Origin: Bifidobacterium sp. ESL0690
GTDB lineage: Bacteria > Actinomycetota > Actinomycetes > Actinomycetales > Bifidobacteriaceae
Reading direction: 5' to 3'
Assembly (NCBI RefSeq): GCF_029392315.1
Contig: NZ_CP113939.1
Coordinates: 1,550,001-1,614,000, forward strand
Length of the DNA: 64,000 nt
Made by a program: the position numbers and the translations under genes. The notes beneath the pieces are model-generated. The model ran no database searches. It saw only the letters and a list, made by a program, of their open reading frames with translations, and was not told the DNA's origin. This document shows, piece after piece, positions 49,141-58,900 of the stretch (its first letter is position 1; each line of letters opens with the position of its first letter).

Positions 49141-50505
49141 TCACAGCAACGTCTTGGGGCTGAGTTTGCTCATATCCTGCGGTTCGAGCACTTCAGCCGC
49201 GTGCAGATAGAGCCGCGGGATGCGGGTGCGCAGGCAGGTGAAGATCTCGTAGCTGATGGTGTCAGCGGCGCGAGCCCAATCGTCGGCGGTCGGCTCGACG
49301 AACTGCTCGCCACGACCCGGTCCGAAGAGTTCGACGGTATCGCCCTCATGCACGTTGAGTTTTTCAGAATCGCCGTGCAGATCGATGATGAACTGGTCCA
49401 TGCACACGCGTCCAGAGACGCGCATCAACTTCGGGCCCTCGGAGGTCATCACACGCACCGGTCCACCAGGCTTCTTCGTATGTTTCGCGCCGGATTCGTC
49501 GAACCCGGATGCAGAACGATGAATGCCGTCGGCATAGCCCAGCGGCACGATGGCCGTGCTGGTCGCCACGTCGGTGATGTAAGTGCGTCCGTACGAAATC
49601 CCGTGCCCGGCTTCGACGCTTTTGACCGTAGCCAGTTGCGCCTGCAAGGTCATCGCAGGCTTGAGACCATATTTCGACGGCGTTCCCATCGCCGGGTCAG
49701 CCTCATAGCCATAAAGCCCAATGCCCGGTCGTGTCAGCTCGAAGCGCGTCTCGGGGCGCGAAAGCGTAGCTGCGGTGTTCGCGATATGGCGGATTTGCGG
49801 CGGAATACCGGCCTTTTCCATACGCGCAGTGAACTGTTTGAAGGTTTCGAGCTGCTGATCGGTTGCCTCAACGAATTCCGGCACGTCAGGCGCATCGGCC
49901 ACGGAGAAGTGGCTCCACTGCCCCACGATGTCAAACACGCCTTCCTTGGCGAGCGGCACGAGCTTGTCGAGTGCGGACTGGAAGCCGGCTTCGGTGAAGC
50001 CGTTGCGGCCAAAACCGGTATCGACCTTGATATGCACGCGCGCGGGCATGCCGAGCTTGCGCGCGGCGGCGGCCACGGCGTCGATGCCGTCGAGCGAACC
50101 AATCGAAATGTCGATATCACTGGCGATGAGCTCGACCAGCGGGGCATTGCGTCCGTTGTACATCCACGTGAGAATATGGCAGCGGCTCGAATCGATGCCG
50201 GCCATGCGCAGCAACAGCGCCTCACGCGGTTGTGCGGTTCCCAACCATGTCGCACCGCCTGCGAGCGCCGCCAGCGCGGAAGGAATGAGTCCGTGCCCGT
50301 AACCATCGGCCTTCACCACTCCCATGACGGCTGTGCCGGATTTAGGCCCACCGACAACCTCGACCAGGTGACGCATGTTGTCGCGCATCGCCTTGAGGTC
50401 GACGATGGCCTGCCCCGGGTAACGTCGCAGCGCTGCAGTGTAGTTCGCCTTGCCGAGGGCGGATGAAAACGGCCATGGTTCCAATGCGTTCAATGTCATA
50501 GTCAT
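49141..50505 (-). CDS. alr: Alanine racemase
   Basis: 454 residues from ATG 50505 (50499 is also possible; no clear ribosome binding site). Makes D-alanine for peptidoglycan. PLP lysine Lys65 in MGVVKADGYGHG; second-base Tyr in GHGISYGRTY; C-terminal beta domain SGRVCMDQFIIDLHG and GDTVELFG. About 70 residues longer than the typical 380, through an N-terminal extension (NALEPWPFSSALGKANYTA) and a loop GFDESGAKHTKKPGG. Stand-alone gene. Confidence 0.96.
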   Translation of the reverse strand: MTMTLNALEPWPFSSALGKANYTAALRRYPGQAIVDLKAMRDNMRHLVEVVGGPKSGTAVMGVVKADGYGHGLIPSALAALAGGATWLGTAQPREALLLRMAGIDSSRCHILTWMYNGRNAPLVELIASDIDISIGSLDGIDAVAAAARKLGMPARVHIKVDTGFGRNGFTEAGFQSALDKLVPLAKEGVFDIVGQWSHFSVADAPDVPEFVEATDQQLETFKQFTARMEKAGIPPQIRHIANTAATLSRPETRFELTRPGIGLYGYEADPAMGTPSKYGLKPAMTLQAQLATVKSVEAGHGISYGRTYITDVATSTAIVPLGYADGIHRSASGFDESGAKHTKKPGGPVRVMTSEGPKLMRVSGRVCMDQFIIDLHGDSEKLNVHEGDTVELFGPGRGEQFVEPTADDWARAADTISYEIFTCLRTRIPRLYLHAAEVLEPQDMSKLSPKTLL

Positions 50506-50803
50506 TATTGTGTCGCGGGTCGCTGACGAACGCAAACGTCAAACCAAAACAGCCACACAACCGGCAAATTTATTGATTAAAACATAAATCATTACATCGG
50601 AAATTTATGCTATCGATTAATCACACAGCACTTCGCCAATCAGCTACTTGCCTATTTGCAAAAGCGCCTGCCCGTAAATTCCGGCAGCCTCCTGTTTCAA
50701 TCGTGGCTCCCGGTTTCCAGACAAAGCATGACTTCCATCCATTCCAGACTTTTAGCGATTTCAGTAATGCGAAAATCTTTCCGTTTCGACAGTACGAGCA
50801 GCT

Positions 50804-51340
50804 TCAGCGTTCGTGACGCTGATAAGCAACTCGCACGTCGGGCTTGTCGGTGATGTTCATGACGTGAATCAGCCCGCAGCGCTGGAATCCGTCGCCTTCG
50901 AACACGTGCTGCATGGCCTTGTTGTCGGGATGTGTGTCGCAGCGCACGTTGCCATACGTCTTGACCGCCCATTCGAGGCAGGTCTTGGCGCTATGGTGCT
51001 TAATCCCGGAAGAAGCGAGACGATGCATCGTGGCGTAATCGTCGTCGTCAAGCCATTTGCCCTCGATTTCGGCATACGTCGGTTCCAGCCCAGTGAACAT
51101 GGCAAACTGCGCGAGAATGCGCTCGGAGCCGTTTTCACCTTCGTTGTCCACCAAAAGAAAAGCGTTACCGCCGTCGATGTCCTGCTGGACGAGTTCGGCC
51201 GGCGGCCAGGTCGTCCCCCACTGCGTCGGGTTGCCGTTTGCCGCCATGAGTTTCCGCGCGCGTTCGAAGTTGCGTAGGATCGTCTCGAAATCCGCCTGCG
51301 TCGCCTTTCGAATGCGTTCGCCCGACTGCTGCTCGCTCAT
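50804..51340 (-). CDS. GNAT-family N-acetyltransferase
   Basis: 178 residues from ATG 51340, which follows GAGGTAGGCGG; the longer frame (to 51427) adds a segment without family character. IRKATQADFETILRNFERARKLM starts the fold; QFAMFTGLEPTYAEIEGKWL and CLEWAVKTYGNVRCDTHPDNKAMQHVFEGDGFQRCGLIHV give the C-terminal strand and CoA region. The usual Q/RxxGxG/A pyrophosphate loop is weak (LASSGIKHHSA), as in several Firmicutes/actinobacterial GNATs of unknown substrate. The region 50536-50803 upstream of alr and behind this gene holds nothing recognisable. Confidence 0.82.
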   Translation of the reverse strand: MSEQQSGERIRKATQADFETILRNFERARKLMAANGNPTQWGTTWPPAELVQQDIDGGNAFLLVDNEGENGSERILAQFAMFTGLEPTYAEIEGKWLDDDDYATMHRLASSGIKHHSAKTCLEWAVKTYGNVRCDTHPDNKAMQHVFEGDGFQRCGLIHVMNITDKPDVRVAYQRHER

Positions 51341-51678
51341 GAAACCGCCTACCTCACTACATATATCTTTCGCTTCAAATACCGAACGAAAGCCTAACAT
51401 GGGGGCTTTCCAACAAAGCAATATCATTGCTCAATGAGAATCGCCGTTCACATCTAAGTGAAGGAGGCCGTTTTAGTCACCACATCATCGCCGGTACTAT
51501 GCCAATTTTCCTCGCTGCACCTGTCGGACATTTGCCAAGAATTTAGAGCGCAAATCTATGAAAACCTATTCGGATATCATGTCATAAAAACGAGAGAGAC
51601 GCCAGCAAATACATTGCCAGCGCCTCTTATCATATTCAGATAATCACAACTTTCACAGAAGCCGCGAACATCCTGGAA
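51341..51678. other. Intergenic region luxS-GNAT
   Basis: 338 bp. It contains the luxS terminator (51585-51626) and, to its left, the presumed promoter of the GNAT gene. No other structure was seen. Confidence 0.5.
51585..51626 (-). terminator. Terminator of luxS
   Basis: On the minus strand GAGGCGCTGGCAA pairs with TTGCTGGCGTCTC around TGTAT (one G-T pair), followed by TCTCGTTTTT. It begins about 50 bp after the luxS stop. Confidence 0.85.
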
Positions 51679-52167
51679 TCAGACCACCTTGCGGACGTAC
51701 GGGTCGGAACTGATGCCCTCGTCGAGGATCTTCTTGCACCATTCCTTGGCGGTGAAGAGGCTGTGGTCGCGGTAGTTGCCGCAGCTCTTGATGTCCGTGG
51801 CCGGCACGTCGTCCCAGGTCGCCTTGTAGGCGATGAACTCGAGCGATTCCTTGAGCGCTTTCGCCACATCCTCGGTGCTGTGCTCGCCCCAGGTCAGCAG
51901 GTGGAAGCCGGTACGGCAGCCGAACGGCGAGCAGTCGATGTAGCCCGGGATGCGCTCGCGCAGCAGCACCGCGATGGTGTGCTCGATGGTATGCAGACCG
52001 CCGGTCGGAATGGCGTTTTCGTTAGGTTGCACCAGGCGCAGGTCGTAATTGGAAATCACGTCGCCCTTCTCGCCAGTCTCGGTGTCGATAAAGCGCACAT
52101 ACGGCGCCTTCACCTTGGTGTGATCGAGCTTAAAGCTCTCCGGTTCCGGCTTCTTTTCGTCTGACAT
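51679..52167 (-). CDS. luxS: S-ribosylhomocysteine lyase
   Basis: 162 residues. Splits S-ribosylhomocysteine to homocysteine and the AI-2 precursor DPD in the activated methyl cycle. Metal ligands His59 and His63 (LHTIEH) and Cys129 (DIKSCGNY); catalytic Cys84 in [17 protein letters not shown] lies 6 nt before the ATG. Its promoter region (52168-52282) directly abuts the left end of the CRISPR array. Confidence 0.97.
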   Translation of the reverse strand: MSDEKKPEPESFKLDHTKVKAPYVRFIDTETGEKGDVISNYDLRLVQPNENAIPTGGLHTIEHTIAVLLRERIPGYIDCSPFGCRTGFHLLTWGEHSTEDVAKALKESLEFIAYKATWDDVPATDIKSCGNYRDHSLFTAKEWCKKILDEGISSDPYVRKVV

Positions 52168-52647
52168 TTGATTTCCTTTCGGTCGAGTATCGACGATGAC
52201 TTCAGTCTAATTCGCAGCCGATATATTCCGTAAATCAACAGAGATGAGAATATCTAACACTCAACCTGATATCAGCAACCCACTCAATGAAGCTCAGGGA
52301 GTTAGAACCCTGAGATGGCCTTGGAATTCGGGTCGATGACGTAGTAGACCACTCCTCAATGAAATTCAAGGGGGTTGGAAACCTGAGACTGGTGTCGGTA
52401 AAAGCGCCTTTGGCCACGATGTCGCCTCCTCAACGAAGCTCAGAAGGAGGAAGAAAAAACCTGAGACATGCTGTGTTCGATGAATTGACGAGACGTGGAC
52501 GTTCCTCAATGAAGCTCAGGAAGTTAGAACCCTAAGACATCGGTGTCGCCGTGGAAGAACGTTTCCTGGAACTTTCTCAATGAAGCTCAGGAAGTAAAAA
52601 CTCTGAGACGTGGTCTCTCTCCCAGCGAGCCACATCCGCAAGGTCTC

Positions 52648-52824
52648 CTCAATGAAGCTCAGGACGGTAAAGCCTAGAAACATCTTACCGACGTATCCGG
52701 CCTAATTGATTCGCATTCCTGAATAAAGCTCAGGACAGTAAAGTCCTAAGATACCGCATCCGTGAACATGTCAGTCTGCAGGCCAACCCTCAATGGAGCT
52801 CAAGACTGTAAAAAATCTTAAGAT
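52648..52824. repeat. Internal array duplication, copy A
   Basis: Three repeats and two spacers (start units 52648, 52719, 52789). The spacer around 52682-52718 (contains ACGTATCCGG and ATTGATTCG) and the next (contains CATCCGTGAACATGTCAG) have diverged relatives in the same order at 54160-54323. The flanking repeats share private variants with copy B (for example GGTAAAGCCTAGAAAC). Confidence 0.85.
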
Positions 52825-54159
52825 ATGACACTCCGAGATCCTTCAGGTCCTCTTTGGTGAACCCTCGATGAAGCTCAGGGAATTAGAACCCTGAGACCTG
52901 GCCTCCAGCGGCAAGGGGCAGGATCTTGACATCCCTCAATGAAGCTCAGGAAGTTAGAATCCTGAGACTTGCCGGTCTTGACGGGGGCGACGGCGGTAAT
53001 CCACCCTCAATGAAGCTCAGGGCATTAAAACCCTGAGACGGTGCCCTTGTTACCAGCACCTTCCTCCTGTGTGTCTCCTCAATGAAGCTCAAAGTATCAA
53101 GCCCTAAGACAACATGCTTGAACGTCCTGTGGAAAATTGCCGTACCAATCCTCAATGAAGCCCAAGGGGTTGAAACTTTGAAAGTTCGCCAGATCATCTT
53201 GTTCGGCGTTGCTGTAATCTCCTCACTACAGCTCAGAACGGTAAAGTACTGATATATACGCCACGCTGATGCCCACAGGTTTCGAAGTAGATCCTTAATG
53301 AAGCTCAGAGCGCTGAAATCCCAAGACGGCATCCTGTTCAACGACCGCGGCCGCTCGGCTCGACCCGGACTCCTCAATGAAGCTCAGAATTTAAAATCCT
53401 GAGACAAAAATCCATCATCATCCTTGACAGGATGATTGGCTGTCCTCAATGAAGCTCAGGGGAGATTAGACCCCTAAGACCAGTATTTCACGTTGTACCG
53501 ATTCCATTCGCCGTTTCCTCAATGAAGCTCAGGAAGTCGGAACCTTGAGACCCGAGGCACTAGTTGACGATGGCCATCACGCCCTGTCCTCAATGAAGCT
53601 CAGGAAGTTAGAACCCTGAGACCTCGCTTGGCTCTTGGCATTTCGCGGCGGCATGGCATCCTCAATGAAGCTTAGGGGTTGAAACCCGAGATCATAATCC
53701 CCGGCTTGACTACTACACCATCACCCATCCCCAATGAAGCTCAGGGGTTGAAACCCTGAGACGGGCATGTTGGTGCTGGGGGCAACCGGAACATAATTTC
53801 CTCAATGAAGCTCACAGAGTTAGAAACTCTGAGACCAGCGCGTCCCTGCTTTCCTGCTTGGCTATCTCTCCTCAATGAATCTCAGAGCAGTGAAACCCCA
53901 AGACATATCAATGTCGATTAGTACATCCACCTCACCGGATCCTCAATGAGGCTAAAAGAATTGAAAACCTGAGGCGAGTGAATATGAACGAGGCTGAAGA
54001 CGCTGACGACATTCCGCAATGAAGCTCAGGAAGCTAAACCCTTAAGACTCCCGTTAGCCATGACCTCCGGCGCATTGCCCAGTCCTCCTCAATGAAGCTC
54101 AGGGAATTAGAACCCTGAGACGAGCCGACCGCCGGTGTCGATTCCACCGTTCATGTCTC

Positions 54160-54323
54160 CTCAATGAAGCTCAGGACAATAAAGCCCAGAAACATCTGAT
54201 CAACGTATCCGATCTGATTCATTCGAATTGCTGAATGAAGCTCAGGACAGTAAAATCCATCCGTGAACACGTCGGCCTGCAGGTCAACCCTCAATGAAGC
54301 TCAAGATTGTAAAGCCCTAAGAC
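54160..54323. repeat. Internal array duplication, copy B
   Basis: Diverged copy of 52648-52824: repeat AATAAAGCCCAGAAAC, spacer with ACGTATCCGA and ATTCATTCG, then a repeat whose 3' part and the first bases of the next spacer are deleted (AAAATCC joined to ATCCGTGAACACGTC), then the third repeat. The deletion explains the short 59-bp period at 54231-54290. Confidence 0.85.
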
Positions 54324-54520
54324 CCTAAAACCGGAACCCTCAGCCTCAACAAACGTTATACTCAATGAAGTCCCTGAGACACCATGGAATCCGTCAAGGC
54401 CCACACGGTATGCTTCTCAATGAAACTCAGGATGTTGACACCCTGAGAAGCCTGACCCTGTGTACAGTGCTGCGTGTTAATCCGTCCTCAATGAAGTTCA
54501 GAGCATCGAAGCTTTAAAAC

Positions 54521-54835
54521 GACTAGGGTTTATTTACTCGCGCTTCGTATTCTAACAATTATTGCGAGCGCTAAGAAAAAACACGACGTCTAAATTACAA
54601 GAGTAGAAAAACATCCTAATCCACGCCAAAAGCGGTGTGAACGACAAACCACACTGAGTGGAATGATTCACCGCTCACAAACGACAAACCAGAAACATTA
54701 CCACTATGAAATTTTCAAGCATCAAAATAAATAAAACTGTTGTTAATCATCATTAAATAACTGTGGGCACTACCAAATCTCAGTATTTGTCACATTCAAG
54801 GAAAATCATTCCTAGACGTACTCAAGCTGCTGAGT
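54521..54835 (-). other. Putative CRISPR leader between array and csb3
   Basis: About 315 bp, clearly AT-rich compared with neighbours, no open frame of note. AACGACAAACCA occurs twice (54640-54651 and 54680-54691), and AGCGGTGTGAA (about 54631) faces TTCACCGCT (about 54668) as an inverted pair. Position and composition suit a leader for a leftward-transcribed array; the role of the repeats is unknown. Confidence 0.5.
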
Positions 54836-54880
54836 CTAACAAACAAATTCAGAATCGAATTGGTCGTCTCCTTTTTTCAT
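54836..54880 (-). pseudogene. 14-codon remnant reading frame coupled to csb3
   Basis: The csb3 stop overlaps an ATG (TGATG, 54878-54882) with GGGAGGTG placed as an ideal ribosome binding site inside the csb3 end. The frame reads MKKGDDQFDSEFVC and then TAG (54836-54838). All other junctions of the operon are coupled in the same way to full genes, so this looks like the start of a lost downstream gene, most simply the missing adaptation gene. The remnant is too short to identify, and chance cannot be excluded. Confidence 0.45.
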
Positions 54881-55992
54881 CAGTCACCTCCCAAGACGTC
54901 AAAAATCGTGCCTTTCTGTAACCATCGCTCTGGAGCGGAGACGTTGTTGGATTTGTATTGTGGAAACACCACGTATTGGGCGACACCTTGTTCCTTAAGC
55001 CACTGGCTACCTGCAAAAGAGTTGATCCTAGTTTCACCACTCGTGTCCTCAGAAGCACACACTTCGCAAATCGCAGCTTGCTCCAGCCACAGACTACGCA
55101 CGACGGAACGGTACTTTTGCACAGTCCAGAACTGCTCATAAAGCGGAAGAACAGCATATTGTCCAGAACTTTTGATCCTGAAAAATCCGGTTGTGGCACC
55201 TCGATTCGCCTTGGTTGATTTGGCACCCCGCTTCAATGTGGTCGATTTGAATTGAGGAAACGCCGAAACTCCAAACAACGCACACCACGCCTGAGCATTA
55301 TCGGTTTTGGTCGGCCGTCTTAATCCGGTGGGAGTACGGCTCAACTGACTGTCTTTCCCTGCCTCATCGACGACACTATTGCCCCTTAAGCCGCTCAACA
55401 CCATCTCAACCTTTCGGTTGGCCACAGCCTGGGCAAGAGGCAACAGACGTCCGGAAATAAATTCTTGCCCTCGATTACGAGCCACCATCTCCCAACTCGA
55501 TGCACCATAATCGGGAGTGTAGTTCTTATCAGTGAGATCGCCTGACCAATACGAAGGCTCTCCCAACGCACCTATATACTCATGATCCAGAGGTGTCTTC
55601 AATTGATCGATGGCTTCATGCCGATCATTCTCGAGCCTCTGCCAACATTGTCTTGTATTGGGCTTACCGAGTCGCGGACTCAATGTAGCTCTTCTGGCGG
55701 GAAGCTTCGTCGATGCCTTGAAATCATCTTCCTTTGATGATTCCCAATATTCCCCTGTCGCATTAAGCCAATAGGATTTGCTCCAACGCAACGCATGCTC
55801 ATGGACGATATCGGCGCATTGTTGCCACGAGACATCATCACTGCTTTTCAGAACCGCGTGTTCACGATCTTTCCAGCGAATCAGGCAGATCCGTTGATGG
55901 TTTGGGTCGGCGTCCTCAAGAATCGAAGCAAGTCCTACCAAATAAAGGTGCTCGAAAGCATCATTACAATTACCGCTCAATACAAGTTCCAT
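54880..55992 (-). CDS. csb3: Type I-G CRISPR-associated protein Csb3 (Cas8u2-like)
   Basis: 370 residues. Assigned from position and character: it follows cas3 in a csb1-csb2-cas3 operon and begins MELVLSGNCNDAFEHLYLVGLASIL, resembling Csb3 N-termini; it has the ADP/RNA-neutral mixed alpha/beta look of small Cas8-like subunits (GLRRPTKTDNAQAWCALFGVSAFPQF; RSLWLEQAAICEVC). It is expected to be the large-subunit-type component of the surveillance complex that helps recognise target DNA. The start is 6 bp after the cas3 stop, with AAGGAAGG about 10 nt upstream. No frameshift is seen. The family call is less sure than for its neighbours. Confidence 0.75.
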   Translation of the reverse strand: MELVLSGNCNDAFEHLYLVGLASILEDADPNHQRICLIRWKDREHAVLKSSDDVSWQQCADIVHEHALRWSKSYWLNATGEYWESSKEDDFKASTKLPARRATLSPRLGKPNTRQCWQRLENDRHEAIDQLKTPLDHEYIGALGEPSYWSGDLTDKNYTPDYGASSWEMVARNRGQEFISGRLLPLAQAVANRKVEMVLSGLRGNSVVDEAGKDSQLSRTPTGLRRPTKTDNAQAWCALFGVSAFPQFKSTTLKRGAKSTKANRGATTGFFRIKSSGQYAVLPLYEQFWTVQKYRSVVRSLWLEQAAICEVCASEDTSGETRINSFAGSQWLKEQGVAQYVVFPQYKSNNVSAPERWLQKGTIFDVLGGD

Positions 55993-55998
55993 ACTCCA

Positions 55999-58900
55999 TC
56001 AACCTTCCTTCGAGACGGTGATATCCGAAGCACGCAAAATGGCTTCAAGATAGGAGACTCCCCAGAATCCGTATTTCCAATCAGTCTGATGGACAATGGT
56101 CTGCCATACGCCTGTGTCGAACAATTTCTGCGCGCTTTCGACTACAGAATCCAACTTCAAACTTGGATTGAGTCTAATATCCTTTTCTTTCACGCTCTCG
56201 GGAAACACGGTTCCCGCGGAAGCCACGAACGCAGATCTTCCATGTCCATGCGAAGTCCCGATAAGCCTAGTAACCAAACGCGTGTCATATTCGTTATCCG
56301 TCTGGTCAGAACTAGCCCAATATTCTGCTGCAGAACGCTGTTCATGACGCCACCCGGCTAAATTCAACTCGTTTCGTTTTTGCTGTTCCCATGTAACAGA
56401 ACGGAAGTGACTTTTGGCAAGATACGTAGAGTCTTCATAGCTTTTAGCTTCTCCAAACCGATAATGTAGAAGCCTTTGGAAGCGCCAGTCCTTTTTCCCG
56501 TCATCATGATGCCGGCCGGCGTCAGCCACTTCATTACAAAGCGACTCATCAAAGCCAAGGAGCTTCATTAAATCCGAAGCACGCCTTTCGACGCATGGCT
56601 GGTGTCCATCCGACGTATTGAGATAAACCATGCGATCAGTCCCATCAATGCGAATCTCCTGCAACTCATGCTCGTCAAGGTTCGCAAGTGGTTCTATGGC
56701 CATCCAAATTTCATCATGCTGGTCATGGCTTTCCGCTTCTGTTCTTATCGCTGGATAGACAACGATTTTGGTTTTTGAATCACAGGAAGACCCAAATATC
56801 TTTCTCGCAAAAACATTCCCCAACTCATCAGCGATTTGCTGGATTGTCGGCATCACAGAATCGTCATTGTCAGATTCCGTATCTGCGCTATCAATAGCAG
56901 CCCGTTTTTTGTCCAGATTATCCAAGATACGGTAGGGTCCATCTCCATTGTCGGATAGCCGGCCCTTCAGCATCCATCCAGAGTCTTGACACTGGTTGTA
57001 CACATCGCTTTCCGTTTGATTGGCCTTGCCTCCGGAACAATCCAGCACATGGATATTTTCATTAAAGAGCGGAACCGACGTGTTAACGACCAATGTGTCA
57101 CCCGGCTGAACCAGCTTATCTAGCGACGTTTTACAATCCCATACCAAAGGCTTGCCCTCCGCCGAAGGACGGTAAATCAACAGAGGGCCAAAGTCTTTGT
57201 CCTTCTCCCCTCTTTCCCCAGATTTCGTATAGACAGCACCGATATCTTTAAGCTGACCATAACTTCGTATTGGGAATGACTCCTCAGCTACAGGGGGCGC
57301 CAAAGACACCAATTGTGCCGCGCCAGCCCCATCTTGCGGCAAATCGCGAACCACCACTCCGATGTCAGGGGCAGTCTCAGGAGATAAATCGTCGCGAAGC
57401 CATAGATTGATATCCGCTGGACTACGGGCATGCGACTCATGCTCAGCAGCCAACCGCTCATCTGTGCTTGATAGATTTTCAACGTCCCATATTTCCAAAC
57501 GCTGCAACGCCATCCGATCTAAATCGGGTATGGGAGCCGGATACTCCACGTTATTCCACACCTTCAGGTCGATGTCCGAACCAGAATTCAAGCCAAGTGA
57601 ACGCAACCAGGCCAGCGCTAAATCCAAATCCTCCGGGCGATACACCCCTTTCCTTTTCTTTTCGCCTTCGCGAACGACGACGATTATGGGACCTGTTTCG
57701 CGCAATCCTCGTCGATTCACACGTCCTGCACGCTGTACCAAAGAACTCCCCGGCGCCAATTCAGTCACTAACGCGCTGAAATCCGCATCGATACCGACCT
57801 CGAGAGTCTGCGTGCCAATGACGAACCGCAATGCGGAATCCTGCTCCGCATTACCGCAGAACGCCGAAAACACACCCTGATCTTGCAATTGGTTCTTGTC
57901 GTATGCCCTCATGGGACCAACGAAACAGCGAATCGCATCTTTCACCGAATGAGCATCGTATTGTCTGCTCTTTCGTAGTAGCTGTGCCAACACATCGGCA
58001 ACCTTGCCGGCTGTATCCACCGTATTGACAATACAACCCACAACACCGCCATGAGCGTCAAACAATTCCACGCATCGCCGCGCAATGTGTTCTGCATATT
58101 CTTTATCAGAACACTCCACCTTGTCCAAATGAACAGGTTTGGAACAAGTCAATTTACGACGAAGATACGAATCCTTTTGAAAATCTTCAACGTCTACTTT
58201 CACCGACTCGACAGCGTGCTTGTCGACCGGGGTCGCTGTAGTTCGGACAACCTGCAGAGGAAACACACACTCCGCCACTTTGCTCTTCTGCAAAACCTCC
58301 AATCGCAACACATCGGTCGCGGTCTGCGCCAACTGTCTATTGAGATGAGCCTCATCGAGAATCAGAACGGTGTCATATGCGAACAAACCCGCTTCCACGG
58401 GTCGCGCGGCTTTCGAAATGCCGTATCCGCGGAATAGCAGACGACTGCCAAACATATCGGGTGTGGCGCAAAGAATCTGGCATTGGGTCGGATAATAACG
58501 CCATTCATTCTTGACGTTATCCGCGGCCTCACCGCCACGTAAACGAGTCACTCTGCAAGGGGAAGAGACTGCTGGTTGGCGATTGCCATGAATGTCACGG
58601 ACCATGCCAGCACGGCGTATGAGGCCTTCGGCAACCTCTGAAAGAATGGGAGACTTAGCCCGCGCCTGCTCGTCTTCTAAAAGACTCGCCAGCCTCACCG
58701 CTTCCTCATACTGATCGTCGACCAGAGAACGCCGGTTCACCGTCATGACCAGCCTGCGCGGAATATGGGCAATATTCATGTCCACAAGCTGCCGTAACTC
58801 GGCATCAGCATCATCCTTGGCATGTTCCGTCTCGCATAATCCCGCAAGCGCATTGAGAAACACATGAATATCCATGACCATGGTTTTCCCCGCGCCGGTG

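Larger units (their letters stand above)
52283..54520 (-). CRISPR. Degenerate type I-G (I-U) CRISPR array, 32 repeat units
   Basis: Repeat about 34-36 bp; on the + strand it begins CTCAATGAAGCTCAGG and ends AACCCTGAGAC, with CTCAGGG/CCCTGAG forming a stem. Period 69-75 bp for most units. Unit starts: 52283, 52355, 52429, 52505, 52576, 52648, 52719, 52789, 52864, 52935, 53006, 53078, 53151, 53222, 53294, 53373, 53445, 53518, 53589, 53661, 53730, 53801, 53871, 53942, 54015, 54088, 54160, 54231, 54290, 54361, 54416, 54487. Best-kept units: 52283, 52864, 52935, 53006, 53589, 54088. I found no two identical copies. Most conserved is CAATGAAGCTCA. Read leftward the repeat ends TTCATTGAGG, like the ATTGAAA end of many type I repeats, so transcription is probably leftward with the leader at the cas side. 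Confidence 0.93.

Noticed and set aside
48906..49163. 85-codon rightward frame rich in Gln, Ser and Asn
   Set aside because: Low-complexity intergenic sequence (GCAGCAA and CATCACAGC words) with no ribosome binding site; composition does not resemble a protein.
50607..50816. 69-codon rightward frame between alr and the GNAT gene
   Set aside because: No ribosome binding site, no domain, and it runs into the opposite-strand GNAT gene.
52946..53377. 143-codon leftward reading frame with recurring LSFIE motifs
   Set aside because: It lies inside the CRISPR array. The recurring peptide comes from translating the roughly 72-bp (multiple of three) repeat period, not from a repeat protein.
54849..55226. 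Possible extra small gene at the 3' end of csb3
   Set aside because: It is an alternate frame of csb3 with no initiation signal; only the 14-codon frame at 54836-54880 has a convincing start.
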